A stretch of DNA of 64,000 bases, taken from Arcticibacter pallidicorallinus. GTDB taxonomy: Bacteria > Bacteroidota > Bacteroidia > Sphingobacteriales > Sphingobacteriaceae. The position numbers and the translations under genes are program-made. Position 1 is the first letter of the stretch. Each line of letters opens with the position of its first letter. This document shows positions 41,300 to 51,374 of this stretch, one piece after another. The stretch is from positions 80,935-144,934 of the forward strand of contig NZ_PVTH01000009.1 in NCBI RefSeq assembly GCF_003002875.1, in the 5' to 3' direction. The notes beneath the pieces were generated by a model. It worked only from the letters and a program-made list of their open reading frames with translations, ran no database searches and had not been told where the DNA came from.

Positions 41300-43510
41300 A
41301 TGAACTTTCTGTACGCAAACTTAATCTACCTCATCCCCGTGTTGGGAATTTTCGGAATAATCGTCATGTTCTCAAAATCGAAGTGGGTTGTCAGGCAAGA
41401 CCCTGGTGACGCTGAAATGCAAAAGCTTTCTGGGTACATAGCTGCCGGTGCTATGGCTTTTTTAAAGGCAGAATGGAAGGTCCTCAGTTATTTTGCGCTT
41501 GTAACCGGTGCTTTATTGTTCTGGTCAGGCACTCTTGTAGAGACTTCAAGCTGGATGATCTCCGTTTCATTCCTGATCGGTGCTTTTACATCGGCTCTTG
41601 CAGGATACATAGGAATGAATATCGCGACGAAAGCTAATGTGCGCACAGCTCAGGCCGCTAAAACGAGCCTTGCAAAAGCATTTCGAGTCGCGTTCAATGG
41701 AGGAAGCGTTATGGGATTAGGTGTCGCGGGCCTCGCTGTTCTCGGTCTGGGCTCCCTCTTCATTGTATTTTATCAGCTCTATGTTGTTCAAACTGGCGCT
41801 GAAGTTAACGGAAAAAGCATGGAGAAGGCGCTTGAAGTACTTGCGGGATTTTCATTGGGGGCAGAGTCAATTGCACTTTTTGCGCGTGTAGGCGGAGGGA
41901 TATACACCAAAGCTGCGGATGTTGGCGCTGACCTGGTTGGCAAAGTCGAAGCAGGTATTCCAGAAGACGATGTCAGGAATCCGGCTACAATTGCCGACAA
42001 CGTAGGTGATAACGTAGGTGACGTCGCGGGCATGGGTGCCGATCTTTTCGGCTCGTACGTCGCTACAATACTTGCAACCATGGTATTGGGCCGCGAAATA
42101 ACTTCGGTAGATAATTTTGGTGGAATCGCCCCTATTCTGCTTCCTATGCTCATTGCTGGTTTAGGACTCATTTTTTCGATCGTCTCTACTTCTTTTGTGA
42201 GGATTAAAAATGAATCGGATAGCGTTCTCGCTGCTCTAAATTTAGGAAACTGGTCTTCTATAATCTTAACAGCCATCGCATCCTACTTCGCCGTTATCTG
42301 GATGTTACCAGATACCATGCTCATAAGAGGGTTTTCTTTCACCAAGGAGGATGTCTTTTACTCCATTTTGGTTGGTCTGATAGTAGGCACACTGATGAGT
42401 CTGATTACTGAGTATTACACAGCAATGGGCAAAAGACCTGTTCAATCGATAGTTAATCAATCCTCAACGGGGCATGCTACCAACATCATTGGCGGGCTTT
42501 CCGTTGGAATGGAATCCACCTTACTTCCCATCCTCGTCTTAGCATTTGGAATTTATGGATCCTATTATTTCGCAGGACTCTACGGGGTCGCCATAGCTGC
42601 GGCAGGAATGATGGCAACTACCGCCATGCAATTAGCCATTGACGCGTTTGGCCCGATTGCGGATAACGCCGGTGGTATAGCAGAGATGAGCAAATTACCT
42701 GCAGAGGTAAGAGAACGAACAGATAATCTCGATGCCGTAGGCAATACAACCGCGGCTACCGGGAAAGGCTTTGCAATCGCCTCCGCCGCACTTACCTCTC
42801 TCGCACTCTTCGCAGCATTTGTCGGCATTGCCGGAATCGATTCTATAGATATTTATAAAGCAGACGTACTCGCTGGGCTGTTTGTGGGAGGCATGATACC
42901 CTACATATTTTCTTCCCTTGCGATCGCTGCTGTTGGAAGGGCTGCGATGGATATGGTACAGGAAGTTCGCAGACAGTTTCGCGAAATTCCGGGCATAATG
43001 GAATATAAAGCACGTCCCGAATACGAGAAATGTATAGCAATTTCTACCAAAGCCTCCCTAAGAGAAATGATGCTTCCAGGCGCAATTGCCCTGGTTGTGC
43101 CGGTACTGGTTGGTTTCACCCTCGGTCCAGAAGTTCTGGGTGGAGTCCTGGCTGGAGTTACTGTCTCGGGAGTGCTTATGGGTATGTTCCAGTCCAATGC
43201 GGGAGGAGCCTGGGACAATGCCAAGAAATCGTTCGAAAAAGGCGCCGTAATTAACAACGAAACCTTTTACAAAAACTCAGAGCCCCATAAAGCATCGATT
43301 ACTGGCGATACTGTAGGAGACCCTTTCAAAGACACCTCCGGGCCCTCAATGAATATTCTTATTAAACTAATGTCAATCGTTTCTTTAATTATCGCTCCGC
43401 ATATTGCTGATTCACAAAGTCAACATGCGATTAAGGATTTTCCAAAGTCAGAAAAAGCAGCTCACATTATCCCTGTAGCTCCTCTCGAGAACATCATTCC
43501 GAACAACTAA
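41300..43510 (+). CDS. hppA: membrane-bound ion-pumping pyrophosphatase
   Basis: Uses pyrophosphate hydrolysis to pump H+ or Na+ across the membrane. The 736 residues carry ~16 helices and the family motifs: [44 protein letters not shown] split by membrane parts, later [14 protein letters not shown] and GAWDNAKK. At the K+ switch the motif is [10 protein letters not shown] (Ala, not Lys), pointing to the K+-dependent subfamily, and many Bacteroidota members pump Na+. The exact ion needs alignment. Alone in its unit. Confidence 0.93.
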   Translation: MNFLYANLIYLIPVLGIFGIIVMFSKSKWVVRQDPGDAEMQKLSGYIAAGAMAFLKAEWKVLSYFALVTGALLFWSGTLVETSSWMISVSFLIGAFTSALAGYIGMNIATKANVRTAQAAKTSLAKAFRVAFNGGSVMGLGVAGLAVLGLGSLFIVFYQLYVVQTGAEVNGKSMEKALEVLAGFSLGAESIALFARVGGGIYTKAADVGADLVGKVEAGIPEDDVRNPATIADNVGDNVGDVAGMGADLFGSYVATILATMVLGREITSVDNFGGIAPILLPMLIAGLGLIFSIVSTSFVRIKNESDSVLAALNLGNWSSIILTAIASYFAVIWMLPDTMLIRGFSFTKEDVFYSILVGLIVGTLMSLITEYYTAMGKRPVQSIVNQSSTGHATNIIGGLSVGMESTLLPILVLAFGIYGSYYFAGLYGVAIAAAGMMATTAMQLAIDAFGPIADNAGGIAEMSKLPAEVRERTDNLDAVGNTTAATGKGFAIASAALTSLALFAAFVGIAGIDSIDIYKADVLAGLFVGGMIPYIFSSLAIAAVGRAAMDMVQEVRRQFREIPGIMEYKARPEYEKCIAISTKASLREMMLPGAIALVVPVLVGFTLGPEVLGGVLAGVTVSGVLMGMFQSNAGGAWDNAKKSFEKGAVINNETFYKNSEPHKASITGDTVGDPFKDTSGPSMNILIKLMSIVSLIIAPHIADSQSQHAIKDFPKSEKAAHIIPVAPLENIIPNN

Positions 43511-43584
43511 AAAAGGGCAGTTGATTGCAAATCACTTGTAATTTCCAAGGAAAAAGCATTAGGTTTGTCTCTATTTTTATCATT

Positions 43585-45045
43585 ATGTTCCATAAAAAGT
43601 CTATTGAACAGCTACTATTAGAAGCAGGTGCGAGTGGTGAAGGTCATCTTAAACGAACGCTTTCTAGCTTTAACCTTATCGCCTTGGGTGTTGGCGCCAT
43701 TATTGGTGCCGGATTATTTTCACTCACTGGCATAGCAGCTGCAGAAAACGCTGGTCCGGCCGTAACTATATCTTTCGTTCTGGCTGCTGTAGCCTGCGCT
43801 TTTGCCGGGTTATGCTATGCGGAGTTTGCATCAATGATTCCTGTGGCGGGAAGTGCCTACACTTATTCTTATGCTACTCTTGGAGAATTCATGGCTTGGA
43901 TCATCGGATGGGATCTTGTTCTTGAGTACGCCTTAGGCGCAGCTACTGTCTCGGTGAGCTGGTCGAGATACCTGTTGGAAATTCTTCATAAATATAACAT
44001 CGATCTCCCTCATCAACTTGTTGTCTCTCCCTGGGAAACAGTGCGTCTTGGAGACGGGACCATCATAGACGGAGGTTTGATCAACCTTCCTGCGATATTA
44101 ATAGTTTTGCTTCTGTCTTTTGTACTTATGCGCGGAACGCGCGAATCAGCAGCTATTAATAATGTTCTGGTAGTAGTCAAAATCACTGTAGTTGTGCTCT
44201 TTATTGTATTGGGCTGGAACCACATTAATCCTGATAACTATGTTCCTTATATTCCAGAAAACACAGGGGCATTTGAGAACTTTGGCTGGACGGGTATATC
44301 TACAGGTGCTGCCGTAGTTTTCTTTGCGTTCATAGGTTTTGATGCGGTATCGACTGCTGCACAGGAAGCGAAAAATCCTCAAAAAGGCATGCCGATAGGA
44401 ATTATTGGCTCGCTGATAGTGTGTGTAATACTCTACGTCTTGTTCGCACATGTAATGACGGGCTTGGTGAATTACAAAGACTTCGCAGGCGACGCTAAAC
44501 CAGCTGCTACTGCCTTTGCAATGACTGGATATTCTTTCTTGCAGGATGGATTGATTATTGCAATTCTTGCAGGTTACACGTCCGTCCTTCTGGTAATGCT
44601 AATGGGGCAGTCACGGGTATTTTATACTATGGCTAAAGACGGCTTGCTGCCTCAGTTTTTTTGTGCAATACATAAGAAATTTTATACGCCCTGGAAGACA
44701 AATCTTTTCTTTATGGTGTTCGTCAGCTTGTTTGCCGGATTTGTTCCGGTATCAGACCTGGGCCACATGGTAAGCATAGGTACACTATTTGCTTTTGCAC
44801 TGGTTTGCTTTGGAATATTAGTACTCCGAAAAAGATTGCCTAATGCCGAACGACCTTTCAGAACTCCCTGGGTACCTGTTGTACCTATTCTGGGGATACT
44901 CGTTTGTGTTTACCTAATGTACTCTTTACCTTCCGAAAGCTGGATCAGATTGGCTGGATGGATGCTGTTGGGGATATTGGTATATTTCTTCTACGGCAAG
45001 CGACACAGCAAAATAAGACAGGTGCGCGAAGAAAATAATTCATAA
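43585..45045 (+). CDS. APC-family amino-acid permease (cationic type)
   Basis: About 486 residues, 12-14 membrane helices, beginning FHKKSIEQLLLEAG and the typical LSSFNLIALGVGAIIGAGLFSLTG (helix 1, with the substrate-binding GxG). Later AAAENAGPAVTISF, FFAFIGFDAVSTAAQEAKNPQKGMPIGI and GQSRVFYTMAKDGLLP fit the cationic amino-acid transporter (CAT) branch. Substrate cannot be proven. ATG 43585 is chosen over the upstream in-frame ATG at 43525, whose extra residues are not family-like. Confidence 0.88.
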   Translation: MFHKKSIEQLLLEAGASGEGHLKRTLSSFNLIALGVGAIIGAGLFSLTGIAAAENAGPAVTISFVLAAVACAFAGLCYAEFASMIPVAGSAYTYSYATLGEFMAWIIGWDLVLEYALGAATVSVSWSRYLLEILHKYNIDLPHQLVVSPWETVRLGDGTIIDGGLINLPAILIVLLLSFVLMRGTRESAAINNVLVVVKITVVVLFIVLGWNHINPDNYVPYIPENTGAFENFGWTGISTGAAVVFFAFIGFDAVSTAAQEAKNPQKGMPIGIIGSLIVCVILYVLFAHVMTGLVNYKDFAGDAKPAATAFAMTGYSFLQDGLIIAILAGYTSVLLVMLMGQSRVFYTMAKDGLLPQFFCAIHKKFYTPWKTNLFFMVFVSLFAGFVPVSDLGHMVSIGTLFAFALVCFGILVLRKRLPNAERPFRTPWVPVVPILGILVCVYLMYSLPSESWIRLAGWMLLGILVYFFYGKRHSKIRQVREENNS

Positions 45046-45089
45046 AGATTTTGTAATCTTAATATCTTTGCGCGCACTTACGGCACCAA

Positions 45090-45671
45090 ATGATGACAGA
45101 ATACTTCGACTTCGACCACAAACAGATCTTATCTGTTACCATGATCCTGTTTGCCATTATCGACATTATAGGCGCAATACCTGTAGTGATTGAGCTAAGA
45201 AAAAAGGCAGGTCATATCCAGTCGGAGAAGGCAACAATCGTATCCATGATATTAATGACTCTGTTCCTTTTTCTAGGAACAGAGCTTTTAAATATTATCG
45301 GATTAGATGTCGCATCCTTTGCTATAGCAGGTTCTTTCGTCATCTTCTTCATCGCTATGGAAATGATATTAGGGATCAACCTGTTTAAGGAAGACGTTCC
45401 GGAAAGCGTCTCTATTGTTCCTCTGGCCTTCCCTCTTATCGCGGGTGCAGGCACGATGACTACACTTCTATCTTTGAAGTCTGAGTACGATACCCAGAAT
45501 ATCCTTGTAGGTATCGTACTGAATATGGTTTTCGTCTACTTCGTTCTGAAGAAAGTTATCTGGCTGGAACGTCTGTTAGGGAAATCAGGATTGAATGTGC
45601 TGCGTAAAGCATTTGGTATTATTTTGCTCGCAATTGCTATCAAGCTGTTTAAAAATAACACGGGGCTATAG
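45090..45671 (+). CDS. MarC/YhgN family membrane protein
   Basis: A 193-residue membrane protein with about six helices. Family hallmarks are the N-terminal LFAIIDIIGAIPVVIEL and LAFPLIAGAGTMTTLLSL. MarC was once tied to multiple antibiotic resistance but has no accepted function. A TATCTTTG -7-like box lies at 45063-45070, just before the start. It ends seven bases before the stop of the opposing methylase gene. Confidence 0.85.
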   Translation: MMTEYFDFDHKQILSVTMILFAIIDIIGAIPVVIELRKKAGHIQSEKATIVSMILMTLFLFLGTELLNIIGLDVASFAIAGSFVIFFIAMEMILGINLFKEDVPESVSIVPLAFPLIAGAGTMTTLLSLKSEYDTQNILVGIVLNMVFVYFVLKKVIWLERLLGKSGLNVLRKAFGIILLAIAIKLFKNNTGL

Positions 45672-45677
45672 ACTATA

Positions 45678-46853
45678 TTAGCGAATGAGCCTAGCCACAA
45701 ACATGCTGTCAGCGCGTCTGTCGTAACCTTTGATAAGCTCCATACTTTCAATTTTAAGATTATAGGCCTCTACGAGATAGTCGACATTCGCTTCATTTTC
45801 TTCTTTAAAAACTGAGCATGTGATGTAAACTAGTGGTTTACCTTCTTTTAGAAACTTTACTACGTTCCCCGCAATCATTCGCTGAAGACGTTGAAAGGTT
45901 AATATTTGACGAGCCTCAAACTGGCTGATAAGCTCAGGACTTCTACCCCATGTTCCTGACCCTGTGCAGGGTGCATCCAAAATGATACCATCAAACTGAT
46001 AGCTGTTCAGGAAAAGAGATGGATCTTTGGTCAGATCTAATATCTTTTTCTGATAGGTCTTGATTCCCGCATTCGCGAAACGCTCATCCAAATTCGCCAG
46101 AATATTCTCGCGAATATCGGAGACCAGTAGTTTGATATCAGGTTGCTGATGGTATAGGTGTAATGACTTTCCTCCTGAAGCCGCACACGCGTCCCACCAA
46201 TAGTCGTATTTTAGAGGCTTGAAGAAATCTCCCGCACGTTGGGATGACAGATCTTGGACTTCAAACTGCCGTTTTCCCATTGATTCAGGGAATAAATGAT
46301 CGAGCTTCGTCCCATTTGGTAATGCCAGACAGTGCTCGTTGGTGCGCCGATAGGTAACGCCGTTCTCCGAAAGTTTTGCTTCCACGCCCTCAGACCTACC
46401 AGGATGTATTCTGATAAATAGATCTGGTTGCTCAAAGAAAGAGGTAAGAAAACTACGCAGCTCGACACCTTTGGAAAGATGATTAGTAAAAGGATACACA
46501 TCTTCTAATGAAAATCTGTACTCTGCTCCTTCTAAATAGGAAATACGCTTCTCAAGAGGAAGATCTGCATAAGCGTAGAGCTCGGGTTTCAGAGACTGAA
46601 GAAAAAGACTTTCCCTGCCCTCGCAAAGAAACTCGGCAAGCATAAGCCGCTCTTCAGGGGGAAGGGAGCTGCAGGCATTTCCGAGCCTGTGGTAGTTATA
46701 AAGAAGGCGACTGGCTGTACGCCTGTCGCCTGATCCCATTTGTTTGTGTTCACGAAAATATCCCGGAAGAAAACGCGATAACTGCGTTGTCTTGGGGTAA
46801 GCTTCCAGTATCCTTAAAAAAGTCCTTAGCTGATTCTCGTATTTATTTGACAT
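45678..46853 (-). CDS. RsmB/NOP2-type RNA m5C methyltransferase
   Basis: A 391-residue SAM-dependent RNA (cytosine-5) methylase. The catalytic pair of Cys is seen in LDAPCTGSGTWGRSPE and YITCSVFKEENE; the SAM site is WWDACAASGGKSLHL. The N-terminal ~140 residues are helical and NusB-like (LRTFLRILEAYP, LPGYFREHKQMGSGDRRTASRLLYNYHRL), as in RsmB. It may act on 16S rRNA or another RNA. It follows guaA by three bases on the minus strand and is likely co-transcribed. Confidence 0.85.
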   Translation of the reverse strand: MSNKYENQLRTFLRILEAYPKTTQLSRFLPGYFREHKQMGSGDRRTASRLLYNYHRLGNACSSLPPEERLMLAEFLCEGRESLFLQSLKPELYAYADLPLEKRISYLEGAEYRFSLEDVYPFTNHLSKGVELRSFLTSFFEQPDLFIRIHPGRSEGVEAKLSENGVTYRRTNEHCLALPNGTKLDHLFPESMGKRQFEVQDLSSQRAGDFFKPLKYDYWWDACAASGGKSLHLYHQQPDIKLLVSDIRENILANLDERFANAGIKTYQKKILDLTKDPSLFLNSYQFDGIILDAPCTGSGTWGRSPELISQFEARQILTFQRLQRMIAGNVVKFLKEGKPLVYITCSVFKEENEANVDYLVEAYNLKIESMELIKGYDRRADSMFVARLIR

Positions 46854-46856
46854 GTA

Positions 46857-48386
46857 TTATTCCCACTCAATAGTTGCAGGTGGTTTAGATGATATGTCGT
46901 AAACAACCCTATTGATTCCTTTTACGTTATTAATAATTTCATTTGATATCTTTCCAAGCAGATCATACGGAAGGTGACTCCAATCAGCCGTCATACCATC
47001 CATTGAGCCAACAGCCCTCAGACAGATAACATGCTCGTATGTCCGCTCATCGCCCATCACACCTACCGACTGAACCGGAAGGAATATAGCACCCGCCTGC
47101 CATACCTTATCGTACCATCCTGAGCTCTTCAGGTTGTTGATGTAAATTGCGTCCGCGTCTTGTAGAATAGCAATACGTTCAGGAGTTATCTCACCGATAA
47201 TTCTGATAGCCAGGCCCGGACCGGGGAATGGATGACGACCAAGAAGTGCCTGGTCAAGTCCTAAAGCTTTACCGACCCGTCTGACTTCATCTTTGAAAAG
47301 AGTATTTAAAGGCTCTACAACCTTAAGTTTCATAAAATCAGGCAAGCCTCCAACATTATGATGAGACTTAATAGTAGCTGACGGTCCATTAACCGAAACT
47401 GACTCAATGACATCCGGATATATAGTACCTTGTCCTAGCCATTTAACGTCCTGAACCTCATGTGCCGCATTGTCAAATACTTCGATAAACGCTGCACCTA
47501 TGATCTTTCTTTTTTGTTCAGGATCCTTAATACCGGTTAGCTGTCCGACGAACAACTCCCGGGCGTTAATGCCGCGAACGTTAAGACCCATGTGCTGATA
47601 TGAGTCAAGTACTTGTTCATACTCACCCTTTCTAAGCAGTCCGTTGTCGACAAAAATACAATGCAGATTCTTACCAATAGCCTTATGTAACAGAACCGCA
47701 GCTACAGATGAATCAACACCTCCAGATAGACCGAGAACAACCTTATCATCTCCCAGTTTCTCTTTCAGTTCTTTTATCGTACTGTCAATAAAGGAATCAG
47801 GATTCCAATCCTGAGAACATCCACAGATCCCAACCAGGAAATTTTCCAATAACTGCTTTCCGTCGGTGCTATGTGTAACTTCCGGATGAAACTGGATACC
47901 GAAAGTTTGAGTTCCTTTGATCTGATAAGCGGCCACACGCACAGTGTCAGTACTCGCAATTACTTCGAAATCATCGGCGATTTCTGCAATAGTATCTCCA
48001 TGAGACATCCATACCTGCGAATTTGAACCGATGTTCTTTAACAGAGGATTATTATCGTTTACGTAGTGCAAATGTGCGCGTCCGTATTCACGTATAGTCG
48101 ACGGTACTACATCGCCACCTGATTTGTAGGCCAAATACTGCGCTCCATAACAAACCCCAAGTAATGGGTATTTTTTATGAAATAAATTGAAGTCTATTTG
48201 CGGAGCATCAGTTTGTCTCACAGAGGCGGGACTACCTGAAAAAATAATGCCTTTTACACTTTCGTCAACCACAGGAATATGGTTGTACGGATGGATTTCA
48301 CAGTAAACGTTTAGTTCTCTAACCCGGCGAGCAATAAGCTGAGTATATTGCGAACCGAAGTCAAGAATGATAATTTTCTCTTGCAT
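46857..48386 (-). CDS. guaA: GMP synthase (glutamine-hydrolysing)
   Basis: Makes GMP from XMP, ATP and glutamine. 509 residues: N-terminal class I glutaminase with the Cys nucleophile in [12 protein letters not shown] and His/Glu in [12 protein letters not shown]-pyrophosphatase with the P-loop [15 protein letters not shown]-terminal dimerisation part ending PPATIEWE, the conserved finish. A TATATTTG -7-like box lies on the minus strand at 48418-48425. It leads guaA-rsmB-like and may also receive readthrough from the 75-aa gene upstream. Confidence 0.96.
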   Translation of the reverse strand: MQEKIIILDFGSQYTQLIARRVRELNVYCEIHPYNHIPVVDESVKGIIFSGSPASVRQTDAPQIDFNLFHKKYPLLGVCYGAQYLAYKSGGDVVPSTIREYGRAHLHYVNDNNPLLKNIGSNSQVWMSHGDTIAEIADDFEVIASTDTVRVAAYQIKGTQTFGIQFHPEVTHSTDGKQLLENFLVGICGCSQDWNPDSFIDSTIKELKEKLGDDKVVLGLSGGVDSSVAAVLLHKAIGKNLHCIFVDNGLLRKGEYEQVLDSYQHMGLNVRGINARELFVGQLTGIKDPEQKRKIIGAAFIEVFDNAAHEVQDVKWLGQGTIYPDVIESVSVNGPSATIKSHHNVGGLPDFMKLKVVEPLNTLFKDEVRRVGKALGLDQALLGRHPFPGPGLAIRIIGEITPERIAILQDADAIYINNLKSSGWYDKVWQAGAIFLPVQSVGVMGDERTYEHVICLRAVGSMDGMTADWSHLPYDLLGKISNEIINNVKGINRVVYDISSKPPATIEWE

Positions 48387-48429
48387 GGGCGAAACTACAA
48401 AATATCAATAAAATACACAAATATAAGGC

Positions 48430-48657
48430 TTAGGACACTGAACCACGATTGTGCTCGGCCATTAGGTTCTTCAAAAATGCGCCTATCTGAATCATCACTT
48501 CGAAGTTCAAATAAGCACCATCCGGGTTAAAAACATATTCCTTCTGAGAAAGTGAATACCGGATAATGCCAAGCGGAAAATCTTCAAATGATTTAACATA
48601 ATAGATCTTCGTGTTGACAAACTTATCAGCGAGAATGAAATTGACAGGTCTTTCCAT
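48430..48657 (-). CDS. small hypothetical protein (75 aa)
   Basis: A 75-residue soluble protein between the M16 protease pair and guaA, on the same strand and 24 bp after the protease stop. Composition is protein-like: VNFILADKFVNTKIYYVKSF, then FPLGIIRYSLSQKEYVFNPDGAYLNFEVMIQIGAFLKNL. A beta-alpha layout is likely. No family recognised; an overlapping frame (48507-48719) is poorer and was discarded. Probably a conserved small Bacteroidota protein. Confidence 0.6.
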   Translation of the reverse strand: MERPVNFILADKFVNTKIYYVKSFEDFPLGIIRYSLSQKEYVFNPDGAYLNFEVMIQIGAFLKNLMAEHNRGSVS

Positions 48658-48681
48658 AGGAGCGCTAAAATATAAAAATAC

Positions 48682-49956
48682 CTATTTTTTACCGGTAATA
48701 ACTTTGTTAAAACGATCAAAGTGCCAGTACTTGTTCGCGAGACTTAGCAAGTCTTCAGAACTTATTTCCTTAATCACTTGAATATAACGCGTATAATAGT
48801 CGTAGTCTAACCCTGATAGAAAAATACTTTTAAATTTCTCTGCGTGTGAAAATGCATTCTCCAGACTTCCCAGAAAGGACCCTAGCATGTAATTTCGTAC
48901 AAGTTCGAGCTCGTCGTGTGGTATAAGTTCTGTTCGGAGTAAGTTGATCTCCTTTTCTATCTCGGCCATCGTGGAAGAACAAACATCAGCACCAACTTCC
49001 GAAGCAATCAGAAAGTATCCGGCATTCAAAAGTGACACTTGCGCCGAGCCGATGCCATAGGTATAACCTTTGTCTTCGCGAATATTTGCCATTAGTCTGG
49101 AACCAAAGTATCCACCCAACACCGTATTAAGAAACTGAAGACCCGGAAAATCCGGATGCGTTCTGGACACAGAGATTTGCCCCAACCTGATTGCCGACTG
49201 CAACGAGTCTGGTTTCTCTGTATAAAGCGTACTTCCCAATGTTTCAGAGAACTGAAAAGAATTCACAACGAAATCGTCGTTGGCTGACCACTCTGATCCA
49301 AAAAAAGAGTTGATTTTCGAAACTGTATGGTTATCAACTTTCCCGGACGCTATGATCGTGCAGTTATTGGGCTGGTAAGCTCTTTTATAGTACTCAAGCA
49401 ACTGTTCGCGGTCAATGCTGTCGTAATCTTCGGCGACTACAAGATGACCATAAATAGTGTCTCCAAACAATGAATGGTTAAATACTCGTCGCGTGACGAC
49501 ATCGTTTTTTTCTAAGCTCACGAGCAGCTTTTGCTTCTGGTTCCGGATCAGCGTATCCAGTTCTTCTGGTGGAAACACTGCGTCAGTGAGGATATCCTTG
49601 ATGATTGGGAGAACTGCATTCAGATGTTTACTTAAAGTGTAAAGCGTGAATGATGAATAATCAAAGCTATATTCGGGTTGAACAAAAGCGCCATAGCTGT
49701 CAATACTATCAGAAATCTGAAAGGATGAACGTTTGCTTGTGCCCTCTATCAAAAGTGCGTTTGTCGCATAAGCCTGAAGTGGGCGTAACACATCCCAGTT
49801 GACGTTGCGAAAAATAAATTCTATGCGGACGAGTTCCTGCTCACCAGCGTCAACAATAAAAAGCTTTATTCCGTTGTCAAGAAGCCTTGGAGAAGCCTGG
49901 ATGAGACTTATTTCTTCTATCTGTTTAAATTCCGGCGCTATAGTTCTGTTTATCAT
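48682..49956 (-). CDS. M16 family protease, non-catalytic partner
   Basis: A 424-residue protein with the M16 fold in two halves but without the HxxEH zinc motif: the equivalent place reads ALLIEGTSKRSS. The C-terminal glycine-rich block is present (LNTVLGGYFGSRLMANIREDKGYTYGI). In bacterial M16B pairs, one subunit carries zinc and the other carries the R/Y substrate-binding pair; the RExxGYTY-like block here fits this. It overlaps its partner by four bases (ATGA type), so the heterodimer is made stoichiometrically. Confidence 0.88.
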   Translation of the reverse strand: MINRTIAPEFKQIEEISLIQASPRLLDNGIKLFIVDAGEQELVRIEFIFRNVNWDVLRPLQAYATNALLIEGTSKRSSFQISDSIDSYGAFVQPEYSFDYSSFTLYTLSKHLNAVLPIIKDILTDAVFPPEELDTLIRNQKQKLLVSLEKNDVVTRRVFNHSLFGDTIYGHLVVAEDYDSIDREQLLEYYKRAYQPNNCTIIASGKVDNHTVSKINSFFGSEWSANDDFVVNSFQFSETLGSTLYTEKPDSLQSAIRLGQISVSRTHPDFPGLQFLNTVLGGYFGSRLMANIREDKGYTYGIGSAQVSLLNAGYFLIASEVGADVCSSTMAEIEKEINLLRTELIPHDELELVRNYMLGSFLGSLENAFSHAEKFKSIFLSGLDYDYYTRYIQVIKEISSEDLLSLANKYWHFDRFNKVITGKK

Positions 49957-51200
49957 GAATTGGACAGATATAATAAGGTAGAAGAGTTTTCTTTTCTAAA
50001 AATAGACTGGGCACGACGTTGGATGTCTTCTGAGCTAACCTTGAGGTAACGTTCGGTTTCTTTGTTTAATGCCTCTGCATCACCGAGCACTTCGAAATAC
50101 GCTAAATTCATAGCCTTATCCAGCAAGCTCATTTCCGCGAACACCATGGTCGACTCAATCTTGTTTTTGACTTTGTCAAGTTCAGTTTCAGGAACAGGCT
50201 CTTCAGATAATTGTTTTAAGACCTCCCAAATGGCTGCCTCGGCTTCCTCGATGGTAACCCCCTCCGATGGTCTTCCATCTATAATCATCAAGCCAGGATC
50301 AGAGCTCCCGGTCAGTGAAGCGTTTATATCCGTAAAGAGTTTGCGATCTTTGATCAGACTTTTATACAGACGTGAGGAGTTGCCTCTTGACAGAAGATCA
50401 CCGATTAAATCGGCTTCGTAATATCCCTGATCGTTCTTCGCGGGAACATGCAGGGCTATGTAGATCGCATTTACAGGAACATCCGCATAGTGAACAAGCC
50501 GTCTGGGTTCGAGCTGGATTGGCTCCATTGGAAGGTTTCGATTGTACTTTTCCCCGGAAGGGATGTCGCCGAACCACTTCTTTGCAAGCCTTTCAACATC
50601 CGCTGTTTTCACGGCACCGCCTACTACCATTATCGCGTTAACCGGACTGTAATGCTTTTTGAAAAACGCCTTAACGTCTTCCATCCTGGCTTCCTCTATA
50701 TGCGCTAGCTCCTTCCCTATTGTCGGCCATGAATACGGGTGCATGGTATAGGCGAGCGGTCGCAGTTTAAGCATCACGTCGCCATACGGCTGGTTTAGGT
50801 ATCGCTGCTTAAACTCCTCGCAAACAACGTTTCTTTGTACTTCAAGACTCTTATCTGAAAATGCTAGACTGAGCATCCTGTCGCTCTCTAACCAGAATGC
50901 TGTCTCCAGATTTACCGCCGGTAAAGTCACGTAATAATTAGTGATATCGTTACTTGTAAAAGCGTTATTCTCGCCCCCCACGCGTTGTAGAGGTTCATCA
51001 TAAGAAGGTATATGTAGAGACCCACCGAACATCAGATGCTCAAAAAGATGCGCAAAGCCGGTCTGAGAAGGATTCTCATCCCTTGCCCCTACATCGTATA
51101 ATGTATTAACTACCGCCATCGGCGTAGTCGGGTCCTCATGAACAAGAACCGTCAATCCGTTATCTAGTGTAAATCTGTCAAATTTTACCATTAAGGTCAA
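49953..51200 (-). CDS. M16 family zinc protease, catalytic subunit
   Basis: A 415-residue peptidase with the inverted zinc motif HLFEH (51-55) in TGFAHLFEHLMFGGS, and the third zinc ligand in VCEEFKQR. There is no signal peptide, so it is likely cytoplasmic and acts on peptides with the non-catalytic subunit that follows. The start may also be Met 4 (51191). It is divergent from pyrG, 174 bp apart. Confidence 0.92.
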   Translation of the reverse strand: MTLMVKFDRFTLDNGLTVLVHEDPTTPMAVVNTLYDVGARDENPSQTGFAHLFEHLMFGGSLHIPSYDEPLQRVGGENNAFTSNDITNYYVTLPAVNLETAFWLESDRMLSLAFSDKSLEVQRNVVCEEFKQRYLNQPYGDVMLKLRPLAYTMHPYSWPTIGKELAHIEEARMEDVKAFFKKHYSPVNAIMVVGGAVKTADVERLAKKWFGDIPSGEKYNRNLPMEPIQLEPRRLVHYADVPVNAIYIALHVPAKNDQGYYEADLIGDLLSRGNSSRLYKSLIKDRKLFTDINASLTGSSDPGLMIIDGRPSEGVTIEEAEAAIWEVLKQLSEEPVPETELDKVKNKIESTMVFAEMSLLDKAMNLAYFEVLGDAEALNKETERYLKVSSEDIQRRAQSIFRKENSSTLLYLSNS

Positions 51201-51276
51201 TTTCAGTTAAGCATCAAAGGTAAACGATTTAATTTAAGCGGTGTAACAAATTACCTATTAGAAATGTAATCAATTC

Positions 51277-51306
51277 TTTCAGATCGTCCTTTTTTTCGTA
51301 GTTTTG
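51277..51306 (+). promoter_or_regulatory. possible pyrG promoter
   Basis: TAGTTTTG (51299-51306) matches TAnnTTTG; TTTC at 51277-51280 with an 18-bp spacer is a weak -33 box. The transcript would have a ~60-nt leader before the pyrG ATG. Confidence 0.4.
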
Positions 51307-51374
51307 TAACCCGTACAAAAGAACGTAGAAACTAGCGCTTATGCTCGTGTTTTACGTTTAAATTCATCACACTC

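Noticed and set aside
41788..42276. 162-aa frame antisense to hppA
   Set aside because: Long antisense frame from codon bias of a Ala/Gly/Val-rich membrane protein; low-complexity Ser/Pro/Thr product, no own context.
48507..48719. 70-aa frame between guaA and the M16 gene
   Set aside because: Overlaps the better 75-aa frame and the protease end; composition is poor.
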